5,180 bases of DNA from Candidatus Poribacteria bacterium (lineage in GTDB: Bacteria; Poribacteria; WGA-4E; WGA-3G), in contig VYFM01000411.1 of assembly GCA_009842375.1 (NCBI GenBank), positions 1 to 5,180 of the forward strand, read 5' to 3'. Each line of letters starts with the position of its first letter. Position 1 is the stretch's first letter. The translations under genes and the position numbers were made by a program. Under the pieces are notes generated by a model. It ran no database searches. It worked only from the letters and a program-made list of their open reading frames with translations, and had not been told where the DNA came from. This document shows, piece after piece, positions 1 to 5,180 of this stretch.

Positions 1-1
1 T

Positions 2-1501
2 TTTAAGACTTTGAGTAATTTGTTAATTGAAAAGGGAAGAGTCAATAAGGATAATATACACAGCATCGAAGGAAATGAAGCAACTAAAGATGGAATTGAG
101 AATGCACTGATAAATACAGCGAACAGTTCAGAAAAGATAGAGTCAATTATATTTCTCTACCATGGGGAAGTTTCTATGCCACCACGCGAGAATGCTATGC
201 ACCTTTCTACACAATCGGACGAAACTATCAAAGATTCTATCTTAAATCAGTGGTTCAGAAATACTGGTATAGAACGCGCACTTGTTATCATTGATGGTTA
301 CGCCTATGAGGAAAGTCTTACAGTTTATTATGCTAACCGAGATACACTTGGGACTGGCGCGCTAAATGTAATTCATCCTGCAGAAATTACTGAAGCAGCA
401 GGTAAGAATTCTTTCCTTCAAGCTCTTATTGATGCATTGTCCACGGAAACGATAGATTCAGATGATAACAGACACGTAAGTATAATTGAATTATATCAAC
501 AGATACAAACCGATAGCCTTTTTGAAGATGCAATTTTCGCACCAACCGGTGAAGTTGATCAAACGGTCATGAAACTTAGTCCTGCTATTCATGTTACGAC
601 CTTTCCAGAAGGTGCGGAGATTCTTCTAAACGATGAGGAGAGTGGATTAACACCGAAACTTTTCACTGAGAATTTACAACAGGGAACCTATACTGTTTCT
701 GTTAAAAAAGCAGGATATAATAGTCCAGAGTCAAAAACAGCTGAATTGAAGTTAACCCAAGGTGAGGTAATTAGTTTGGGGTGGGCACTCAAACCGATTT
801 CGGTGTTTGGTACTGTGACCGGTCCGCCGGATATGTCGGTTGTTGGGACAAATGTATCAATAGACGGTACTGAATATGTTGAGATTGTCGGAGAGGATGG
901 TTCCTATTCTTTTCAAGATTGGAAAGTTTCTGCTTTGCTAACACCCGGAACAGAATATACGCTCTACGTAAAGCAAGGGGATTTTTACCACGGTTCTGCG
1001 AATTTCACGTATGATGGCTATGCTGGAATAGAGCAACCTATCAAGTTGATCAAAAAGACTTGGTTCGAGATTGCTGAGTTTGAATTCAATCGGAACGACC
1101 ATCAAAATGCAGTAGAAGCATTTCAAAATGGAATTGAAGAGACTACAGATATTCCTGAGATGTCGGCAGAATTGACTGTTATGCTGCTGAGTACCTTCGC
1201 CAATGCGATTGATAGGGGAGAGATTAAGGATGTGAATTATATGGTAGTTACTGCAAAATTGGCAGAGGCATACCAGCAGCCGGATGTCGCTAAAAAGTAC
1301 TGGACTCTGGTAAGATTGAATGCAGAAAAAGGTTCTCCTGAAGCGAAATTAGCAGGTCGATGGCTTTGGCAGATGAATCGTTGGCGTAACGTACTCAATA
1401 TTGGTATTGTGTGTCTATTGATTCTCATAATTGCCTCTGGTATATGGACATTTTTCCGATACCGAAGATATAAGCAAACAGAGGCAGAAATAGATGCGTG
1501 A
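2..1501 (+). CDS. Caspase-like (probably inactive) PEGA-domain membrane protein, 5' end outside window
   Basis: The frame is open to the left edge. A TTG at 11 is the first possible start, but it has no ribosome site and falls inside a caspase fold, so the gene almost certainly begins upstream. Numbering from that TTG, residues 11-165 follow the peptidase C14 pattern: an NI..L.G..AT...I..AL helix, a hydrophobic strand ending in His51-Gly52, a second strand with Asp95-Gly96-Tyr97 where active caspases have Asp-x-Cys, and a closing G..SFLQALIDAL...D...N segment. The His is kept but the Cys is Tyr, so I infer a non-proteolytic scaffold. Residues 191-262 are a PEGA domain (PEGA at 199-202), about 263-347 a beta-sandwich, and about 350-445 TPR-like helices. 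Residues 460-482 form a membrane helix followed by a basic tail (RYRRYK), which suggests the large domain faces outward. The stop overlaps the sulfatase start. The partner or substrate is unknown. Confidence 0.78.
   Translation, partial: FKTLSNLLIEKGRVNKDNIHSIEGNEATKDGIENALINTANSSEKIESIIFLYHGEVSMPPRENAMHLSTQSDETIKDSILNQWFRNTGIERALVIIDGYAYEESLTVYYANRDTLGTGALNVIHPAEITEAAGKNSFLQALIDALSTETIDSDDNRHVSIIELYQQIQTDSLFEDAIFAPTGEVDQTVMKLSPAIHVTTFPEGAEILLNDEESGLTPKLFTENLQQGTYTVSVKKAGYNSPESKTAELKLTQGEVISLGWALKPISVFGTVTGPPDMSVVGTNVSIDGTEYVEIVGEDGSYSFQDWKVSALLTPGTEYTLYVKQGDFYHGSANFTYDGYAGIEQPIKLIKKTWFEIAEFEFNRNDHQNAVEAFQNGIEETTDIPEMSAELTVMLLSTFANAIDRGEIKDVNYMVVTAKLAEAYQQPDVAKKYWTLVRLNAEKGSPEAKLAGRWLWQMNRWRNVLNIGIVCLLILIIASGIWTFFRYRRYKQTEAEIDA
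1480..1484 (+). promoter_or_regulatory. Ribosome binding site for the sulfatase, inside the upstream gene
   Basis: AGAGG lies 9 nt before the ATG at 1494 and within the last codons of the upstream gene. With the 8-nt overlap (ATGCGTGA, holding the start of one gene and the stop of the other), it supports this start and translational coupling of the two genes. Confidence 0.6.
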
Positions 1502-2942
1502 AAACCCTTCCAATATTCTCTGGATATGTACTGACCAACAACGTTATGATACCTTGGGTTGCTACGGTAACCCGTTTGTCCAAACACCGAATTTAGACAA
1601 GCTTGCGCGTGAAGGTTTGCTCTTTGAACACGCCTATTCCCAAAGTCCCGTTTGCACACCGAGTAGGGCAAGTTTTCTCACTGGCAGATACCCACGCACA
1701 ACACGATGCCGACAAAATGGACAAGCGATTCCACCAGATGAAGTATTGGTGACAAAATTGCTACAAGATGCTGGTTACATCTGTGGATTGGCAGGTAAAC
1801 TTCACCTTGCCCCTTGCAATCCGCGTGTATGTAAAGGGACAGAAGATCGGATTGACGATGGATATGACCAATTCTTTTGGTCGCACGATCCCGCAGATGC
1901 ATGGGCAACGCACGATTATATTCAATGGCTATCGGATAAAGGACTACGTCGAGATAGCAGACCGTTCGCTGATTCAAAATATGTCCGTGTGATTCCATCA
2001 GAGGAACACAGTCAAACGACTTGGAGTGTTGAACGCGCAATGTCGTTCATCGGTAGTGCGTCAAAATTTAATCAACCGTGGCTATTTTCAGTGAATATGT
2101 TCGATCCGCATCATGCGTTTGATCCACCAGTCGAAACATTAGAACGGTATCGAGATATGTTAGATGATATTTCGTTACCGAACTATGTTGAAGGGGAGCT
2201 TGAAAATAAACCGATCTGGCAACAAATTGATCATGTAGGTGCGTATGGAGGTAAATCAGGATACCCTTACCAAGAAATGAGTGATTCAGATCACCGATGG
2301 GTAACTGCTGCATACTGGGCAATGATTGATGTTATTGATACACAAGTTGGTAGATTACTTGAGTTTTTGGATGAAACAGGACAAAGAGATAATACTATCG
2401 TTATTTTTACTTCTGATCATGGAGAAATGCTCGGTGACCACGGTATTTATCTAAAGGGACCCTATTTCTATGAACCCGCGATACGTGTTCCACTGATTAT
2501 CTCAGGTCCTGGGATGTTGAACAATGGCGCGCGTTCAGATGCTCTTGTAGAATTGGTTGATTTAGCACCAACCCTCTTGGAAGCAAGTGATTTAGACCGC
2601 TATCCGGGTATGCAAGGACAAAGTCTACTACCAATGCTGACAGGTGAATATAGCCTTGATTTGCATCGTGAAGATGTCTACTGTGAGTATTATAACGCGA
2701 TGCCGTGGCATAGTGAACCTACTGCTAACGCGACAATGGTCAGAAGTGGAAGGTATAAGATAGTCGTTGCACATGGGACTGGTATCGGTGAACTCTACGA
2801 CTTGGAAAGTGATCCAAATGAGACACATAACCTCTGGGATAAACCAGACTATACAACTGTCAAATTGGAAATGCAGGAACGGCTTATCCATCGGATGGCA
2901 TGGACAGTGGATCCTCTACCTGAACGTCAAGCTCCTTGGTAA
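1494..2942 (+). CDS. Type I (formylglycine-dependent) sulfatase
   Basis: The 482-residue product is a full-length member of the alkaline phosphatase/arylsulfatase superfamily, hydrolysing sulfate esters. The N-terminus has the TDQQRYDTLGCYGN motif, with Asp14 and Gln15 as likely metal ligands. The signature CTPSRASFLTGRYP starts at Cys54, which a formylglycine-generating enzyme would convert to the catalytic aldehyde (CxPxR rule), and Arg58 follows. Further expected active-site residues are Lys102 and His104 (GKLH), His206/His207 (DPHH), Asp308-His309 (SDHGEMLGDHG) and Lys321 (KGPYFYEPAIRVP). The C-terminal subdomain ends in the usual ELYDLESDPNETHNL motif. No signal peptide is visible, since the first beta strand begins at residue 7, so it looks cytoplasmic unless it is exported unconventionally. 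The start is supported by AGAGG and by overlap with the preceding gene. The substrate cannot be read from the sequence; related phosphonate or phosphate monoester hydrolases share this fold, but the Cys signature favours sulfatase. Confidence 0.93.
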   Translation: MRENPSNILWICTDQQRYDTLGCYGNPFVQTPNLDKLAREGLLFEHAYSQSPVCTPSRASFLTGRYPRTTRCRQNGQAIPPDEVLVTKLLQDAGYICGLAGKLHLAPCNPRVCKGTEDRIDDGYDQFFWSHDPADAWATHDYIQWLSDKGLRRDSRPFADSKYVRVIPSEEHSQTTWSVERAMSFIGSASKFNQPWLFSVNMFDPHHAFDPPVETLERYRDMLDDISLPNYVEGELENKPIWQQIDHVGAYGGKSGYPYQEMSDSDHRWVTAAYWAMIDVIDTQVGRLLEFLDETGQRDNTIVIFTSDHGEMLGDHGIYLKGPYFYEPAIRVPLIISGPGMLNNGARSDALVELVDLAPTLLEASDLDRYPGMQGQSLLPMLTGEYSLDLHREDVYCEYYNAMPWHSEPTANATMVRSGRYKIVVAHGTGIGELYDLESDPNETHNLWDKPDYTTVKLEMQERLIHRMAWTVDPLPERQAPW

Positions 2943-3007
2943 ATTGACTATAGCAGACACTAATAAAAATGGGTAAAGTAAATTGATGTTCCTTTAATTC
3001 CTACACA

Positions 3008-3622
3008 ATGCAAACACTAAAACAATTCTCAACACGACATGTTAAGCATGTAATACTCTTCTATGTCCTGCTATTTTCCTTGTTCACATCAGGTATAGAT
3101 GTGAATGCTGATAATTTCTTAACCCGGTGGGATCAACAGTTTTTTGATCGCATCTACGATGCCCCGCCCCGTAGCGAACCCATGTGGACAGTGATGGAGG
3201 TAGGCACGGAATTTGGACATTATCGGTCAATAATGGGGTTTTCTATTTTGCTGATGGCGTATGGAAATGAGGATCGTCAGAACACAGGAAGGTTATTGTC
3301 CTCCGCATATATAAGCACAGGTGTTTTAACTTACGGGGTAAAGCAGTTAGTTCGACGGAAACGACCTCTTGATGATATGCTTGGTAATCCATCTATGCCA
3401 TCTGGACACACATCTATAGCATTTAGTGCAGCAACGATTCTTGGCTATGAATATCCGAAGTGGCGAATTCCGTTGTATATTGGCGCGGGTTTGGTAGGTT
3501 TCTCACGTATATATCTTGGACGGCACTACACGTCGGACGTATTAGTAGGTGCAGCCATAGGAACTGCGATGGGAGTAGTTGTTTGGCATAATCGAGTAAC
3601 CCTATTGCAGTGGAAGTTTTAG
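3008..3622 (+). CDS. PAP2-family membrane phosphatase (phosphatidic acid phosphatase-like)
   Basis: The 204-residue product carries all three PAP2 (type 2 phosphatidic acid phosphatase) motifs: Lys112-x6-Arg119-Pro120, PSGH at 131-134, and Ser166-Arg167-x5-His173 with Asp177 four residues on. His134 and His173 are the expected acid/base and nucleophile. The family removes phosphate from lipid phosphates such as phosphatidate or undecaprenyl pyrophosphate, with the active site facing the periplasm. Residues 15-30 form a hydrophobic segment after a basic start. It is either the first membrane helix or a signal peptide cut after VNA at 32-34. Further hydrophobic stretches lie at about 76-85, 97-111, 153-169 and 177-193. 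The ATG at 3008 is the first possible start, because the frame is stopped by TGA at 2984-2986. No Shine-Dalgarno site precedes it, only pyrimidine-rich DNA, so translation may be weak or coupled. The gene starts 65 nt after the sulfatase. The exact lipid substrate is unknown. Confidence 0.9.
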   Translation: MQTLKQFSTRHVKHVILFYVLLFSLFTSGIDVNADNFLTRWDQQFFDRIYDAPPRSEPMWTVMEVGTEFGHYRSIMGFSILLMAYGNEDRQNTGRLLSSAYISTGVLTYGVKQLVRRKRPLDDMLGNPSMPSGHTSIAFSAATILGYEYPKWRIPLYIGAGLVGFSRIYLGRHYTSDVLVGAAIGTAMGVVVWHNRVTLLQWKF

Positions 3623-3761
3623 ATAAGGTTACTTCAAGGTATTTATGTTGTTTTCAGGTTTGGTGTAGTCTATATACCCAAGAGGAACAGTGCCATTTAA
3701 GTTCTGACTACCCACCTACATCTTCTTGGGAGTCGATGATGCTACCCACCTGTGTTCTTAC
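3623..3761 (+). other. Non-coding flank between PAP2 gene and IS, with inverted and direct repeats
   Basis: I see no convincing gene here. The stretch contains a 7-bp inverted repeat, CCCAAGA at 3677-3683 and TCTTGGG at 3724-3730. It also has a perfect 10-bp direct repeat, CTACCCACCT at 3708-3717 and 3742-3751. The stem would close a 40-nt loop holding the first direct-repeat copy. No T-run follows it, so it is not a standard terminator. It may be a PAP2 3' UTR structure or the relic of an older mobile element. Confidence 0.45.
3758..3761 (+). other. IS target site and predicted TnpB TAM (TTAC)
   Basis: TTAC ends exactly 19 nt before the foot of the left-end hairpin (3781), the same distance and tetranucleotide as the IS608 left cleavage site. 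IS200/IS605 elements insert 3' of their target tetranucleotide without duplicating it, and TnpB proteins use the same sequence as target-adjacent motif. The assignment is inferred from geometry. Confidence 0.65.
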
Positions 3762-3769
3762 CAACGTTT

Positions 3770-3812
3770 CGGGCAGAATGCCCCGCTGCTTTAGCACGGG
3801 GATGAATGCCCG
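3770..3812 (+). repeat. Left-end subterminal hairpin of the IS
   Basis: The inner stem is CCCCG (3781-3785) with CGGGG (3797-3801), then a bulged C (3786), then TGCT (3787-3790) with AGCA (3793-3796) around TT. An outer 6-bp stem, CGGGCA (3770-3775) with TGCCCG (3807-3812), encloses it through a 5x5 internal loop. The bulged inner hairpin is the expected TnpA recognition form. AATG just 5' of the foot would be the left guide tetranucleotide. As RNA, the same structure could slow read-through transcription from the PAP2 side, but no T-run follows. Confidence 0.75.
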
Positions 3813-3839
3813 CTAATCCTGTTATTGTGTCAAATAAAC

Positions 3840-3868
3840 TTGACTTTTTCTATGAAATGTGTTATACT
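3840..3868 (+). promoter_or_regulatory. Strong sigma70-type promoter for tnpB, with extended -10
   Basis: The -35 box is TTGACT (3840-3845), the spacer is exactly 17 nt, and the -10 box is TATACT (3863-3868). It is preceded by TG at 3860-3861, which makes an extended -10. Transcription would start near 3875, giving a leader of about 85 nt before the tnpB ATG. The promoter lies inside the element, so it travels with it. Confidence 0.75.
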
Positions 3869-3871
3869 ATT

Positions 3872-3935
3872 ATTGCATTGTGGCGGTGGATGCCACCTCT
3901 CAACTTGAGAGTGCCACCGCACCATTTGGCAATGG
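3872..3935 (+). promoter_or_regulatory. Structured leader of the tnpB transcript
   Basis: GCGGTGG (3883-3889) can pair with CCACCGC (3914-3920), enclosing a second perfect hairpin, CTCTC-AACTT-GAGAG (3897-3911). An alternative uses part of the same 5' arm: GGTGG (3885-3889) with CCACC (3893-3897) across a 3-nt loop. CCATT (3922-3926) can pair with AATGG (3931-3935). ATTGC (3872-3876) also complements GCAAT (3929-3933), though it overlaps the likely transcription start. The structure could be a translational control element or left-end DNA structure; its role is unknown. Confidence 0.5.
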
Positions 3936-3946
3936 TATCACAATGT

Positions 3947-3952
3947 AAAGGA
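3947..3952 (+). promoter_or_regulatory. Ribosome binding site for tnpB
   Basis: AAAGGA lies 7 nt before the ATG at 3960 and fixes that start. An earlier ATG at 3943 is followed at once by TAA. It sits in a first copy of the 9-mer CACAATGTA (3939-3947), whose second copy (3956-3964) contains the real start. Confidence 0.6.
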
Positions 3953-3959
3953 TAACACA

Positions 3960-5144
3960 ATGTATCTCACACAGACATTAAAACATAAGAAAACTGAACA
4001 ATTAGACAAACTTGCACGTGAGTCTGGACGCTGTTATAGCAAGGTTGTTTCATTTGTTAGGAAAACGCATAAGAAAAAGGACTTTTGGATTTCTAAAAAT
4101 GCTATTCAGAAATACATGCGTCATAGAGAGTATCAACTGCATTCTCAATCTGTTCAAGCGTGTGCTGATAGTTATTTTGATGCACTAAAAGCATATTTTG
4201 AAGTCCGTAAGTCTGACCCTGAAGCGAAACCTCCAAAGCGAACTCCAAAGTATTTCAAGGTGCGTTGGAAGTCTAACGCTATCAGAATAAAGGATAATAA
4301 ACTGATATTGTCTAATGGTAAGAACAGAGACCCTGTAATACTTGATAATGGGCAAGAGAAACCGAAGTATGTAGAGATGCATTTCAAACGTGGGTATTAC
4401 TATTTTGCTTTCGTCTACAAAGTGGATACACCTGAAAAACAGAATACAGGTGCCACCGTTGCTGTTGATATGGGTGAAATACATCCGATTGTCAGTTTTG
4501 ATGGTAAACGAATTACCATCTATAACGGGCGTTTTGTGCGAAGTATCAAACGATATAGAGAGAAAATCAAAACGGACTTTCAATCTAAAATGGATACTTG
4601 TAAGAAACGATCTCGGAAATGGTATAGACTTCTGAAAGCGAAACGAAGGACTTTAGATAAACTTGACGCACAACTCAATGATGCTGAACATAAAATCACA
4701 TCAAGGTTTATATCCGACTGCCAAAGAGCGAAGGCGGATACGATTGTGATTGGAGATTTGAAAGGCATCCGTGAAAGTATGAAGTTTAGCAAAAAGTCTA
4801 ATCAGAAACTACATCAATGGGCATTCTCAAGAATAGCAGATAAGATGTGCTATAAGGCAGAACTTGCGGGTATACAAGTTGTATCTGAATCAGAAGCGTA
4901 TACCTCACAAACTTGTCCAAAATGTGGACATAGAAAGAAACCAAAGAACCGAAACTATCATTGTCCAAAATGTGATTTCAAATATCATAGAGATGGTGTT
5001 GGTGCTATCAATCTTTGGGACAAAGTATCTGGGTTGATAAATAACCCTGTTAGCTGGGACATTGGCAGTCCCCTCGGTGTCAGATTTAACTGGCATCTCA
5101 GTCGCCTTGACTTAAAATCAAGGAAACTTGCTATAAGCAGGTAA
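3960..5144 (+). CDS. tnpB: TnpB, RNA-guided DNA endonuclease of an IS200/IS605 element
   Basis: The 394-residue product has the usual TnpB length and order: a basic N-terminal RNA/DNA-binding region (1-160), a split RuvC nuclease, and a zinc ribbon. RuvC-I is VAVDMGE with Asp170. RuvC-II is TIVIGDLKGI (261-270), where Gly265 stands in the usual catalytic Glu place. The four-Cys zinc ribbon uses Cys319, Cys322, Cys335 and Cys338. RuvC-III is HRDGVGAINLW with Asp345 and Asn351. Glu312, in SEAYTSQTCP just before the ribbon, is a candidate replacement for the missing Glu. The family uses an omega RNA from the element's right end to cut DNA beside the TAM, which helps the element persist after excision. 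The reading frame is intact, the start is set by AAAGGA, and the tail after residue 355 overlaps the predicted omega RNA. It has its own promoter and no neighbouring tnpA. Confidence 0.95.
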   Translation: MYLTQTLKHKKTEQLDKLARESGRCYSKVVSFVRKTHKKKDFWISKNAIQKYMRHREYQLHSQSVQACADSYFDALKAYFEVRKSDPEAKPPKRTPKYFKVRWKSNAIRIKDNKLILSNGKNRDPVILDNGQEKPKYVEMHFKRGYYYFAFVYKVDTPEKQNTGATVAVDMGEIHPIVSFDGKRITIYNGRFVRSIKRYREKIKTDFQSKMDTCKKRSRKWYRLLKAKRRTLDKLDAQLNDAEHKITSRFISDCQRAKADTIVIGDLKGIRESMKFSKKSNQKLHQWAFSRIADKMCYKAELAGIQVVSESEAYTSQTCPKCGHRKKPKNRNYHCPKCDFKYHRDGVGAINLWDKVSGLINNPVSWDIGSPLGVRFNWHLSRLDLKSRKLAISR

Positions 5145-5180
5145 AGAAACCCCGATGCTTTAGCACGGGGAGTATGTCAT
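5031..5180 (+). ncRNA. Predicted omega RNA (reRNA) scaffold at the right end of the IS
   Basis: TnpB guide RNAs derive from the 3' end of tnpB through the right end, with the guide taken from flanking DNA. This region is densely paired: GGGTT/AACCC (5031-5035, 5043-5047), GGGAC/GTCCC (5056-5060, 5068-5072), CCTTGA/TCAAGG (5105-5110, 5118-5123), ACTTGC/GCAGGT with one G-U pair (5126-5131, 5137-5142), then the right-end hairpin. The 3' scaffold end should be base 5180, so the guide lies outside the window. The 5' end is approximate and most of the RNA overlaps tnpB coding sequence. Confidence 0.55.
5150..5180 (+). repeat. Right-end hairpin and cleavage site of the IS
   Basis: CCCCG (5150-5154) pairs with CGGGG (5166-5170), with a bulged A at 5155 and TGCT/AGCA arms around TT. 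The stem and loop match the left-end hairpin apart from the bulged base. GAAA (5146-5149) just 5' would be the right guide tetranucleotide. TCAT (5177-5180), ending 10 nt after the hairpin, is the inferred cleavage site. Confidence 0.75.

Larger units (their letters stand above)
3762..5180 (+). mobile_element. tnpB-only IS200/IS605-superfamily element (IS1341-like), apparently complete
   Basis: This 1,419-bp element contains one gene, tnpB, between two subterminal hairpins that share the same stem (CCCCG/CGGGG), arms (TGCT/AGCA) and TT tip, with a single bulged base on the 5' side (C on the left, A on the right). Single-strand transposition of this superfamily by the Y1 enzyme TnpA recognises such bulged hairpins. 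No tnpA is present, so movement would need TnpA supplied from elsewhere. The left boundary follows TTAC, and the right boundary is set by TCAT 10 nt after the right hairpin, at the last base of the window. As expected for the family, there are no terminal inverted repeats and no visible target duplication. The insertion lies 139 nt downstream of the PAP2 stop codon and interrupts no recognised gene. Confidence 0.82.

Noticed and set aside
11..13. TTG as the true start of the first gene
   Set aside because: The frame stays open to the window edge, there is no Shine-Dalgarno site, and this start would cut off the first strand of the caspase fold.
1237..1671. Antisense frame of 144 codons
   Set aside because: It lies opposite two well-supported genes, shows no motif and has no start signal.
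2944..2972. TTGACT as a -35 box for a separate PAP2 promoter
   Set aside because: No acceptable -10 box lies 16-18 nt downstream; the DNA there reads AAATGG.
3708..3751. CRISPR-like repeat pair
   Set aside because: There are only two 10-bp copies, with no further units and no cas genes.
3770..3812. Rho-independent terminator of the PAP2 transcript
   Set aside because: The stem is strong but no T-run follows, and the inner hairpin recurs at the IS right end, so it is better explained as a transposon end.
3610..3816. Small + strand frame overlapping the PAP2 end and entering the IS left end
   Set aside because: It has no ribosome site and no family signature, and it runs through the left-end hairpin, so it is most likely chance.
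4185..4583. Antisense frame of 132 codons opposite tnpB
   Set aside because: It is a shadow of a well-supported coding frame, with no motif or promoter.
3960..5144. TldR-type (nuclease-dead, regulatory) TnpB relative
   Set aside because: Asp170 and Asp345 and all four zinc-ribbon cysteines are intact. Only the RuvC-II Glu is in doubt, so an active nuclease is still the better call.

Overview
The window looks bacterial, with short intergenic gaps, Shine-Dalgarno-type sites and a sigma70-like promoter. All four coding regions are on the + strand. The DNA is AT-leaning. A formylglycine-type sulfatase, a caspase-like PEGA-domain membrane protein and a tnpB-only IS605-type element would suit a large, transposon-rich environmental genome (Poribacteria-, Planctomycetes- or cyanobacteria-like). 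I cannot fix the taxon from the sequence, so that is only a suggestion.

Layout: (1) Positions 2-1501 hold the C-terminal part of a caspase-fold, PEGA-domain, single-pass membrane protein whose N-terminus lies left of the window. The position where the catalytic Cys is expected is Tyr, so it is probably a pseudo-protease. (2) Positions 1494-2942 encode a complete type I sulfatase with a CTPSR formylglycine motif. It overlaps gene 1 by 8 nt, so the two are very likely co-transcribed and translationally coupled. (3) Positions 3008-3622 encode a small membrane PAP2-type phosphatase with a complete catalytic triad of motifs. (4) Positions 3623-3761 are a non-coding flank with one long-range inverted repeat and one 10-bp direct repeat. 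(5) Positions 3762-5180 are a complete tnpB-only element of the IS200/IS605 superfamily (IS1341-like). It has a left-end hairpin, its own strong promoter, a structured leader, an intact tnpB, a predicted omega RNA overlapping the tnpB 3' end, and a right-end hairpin.

The most informative result is that both ends of the mobile element can be placed by internal logic. The two end hairpins share the same stem and loop and differ only in the bulged base. The left one begins 19 nt after a TTAC, and the right one ends 10 nt before the last base of the window (TCAT). The tetranucleotides just 5' of each hairpin (AATG and GAAA) satisfy the guide/cleavage-site pairing pattern described for IS608. This predicts insertion 3' of TTAC, a TTAC TAM for the TnpB nuclease, and an omega RNA guide starting at the first base beyond the window. 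The TnpB also has a non-canonical RuvC-II motif (Gly where Glu is usual), with a candidate replacement Glu just before its zinc ribbon.

The first two genes are probably one transcriptional unit and the PAP2 gene may belong to it, but no shared pathway can be read from the sequence. The IS is a later insertion behind the PAP2 gene and breaks no recognisable gene.
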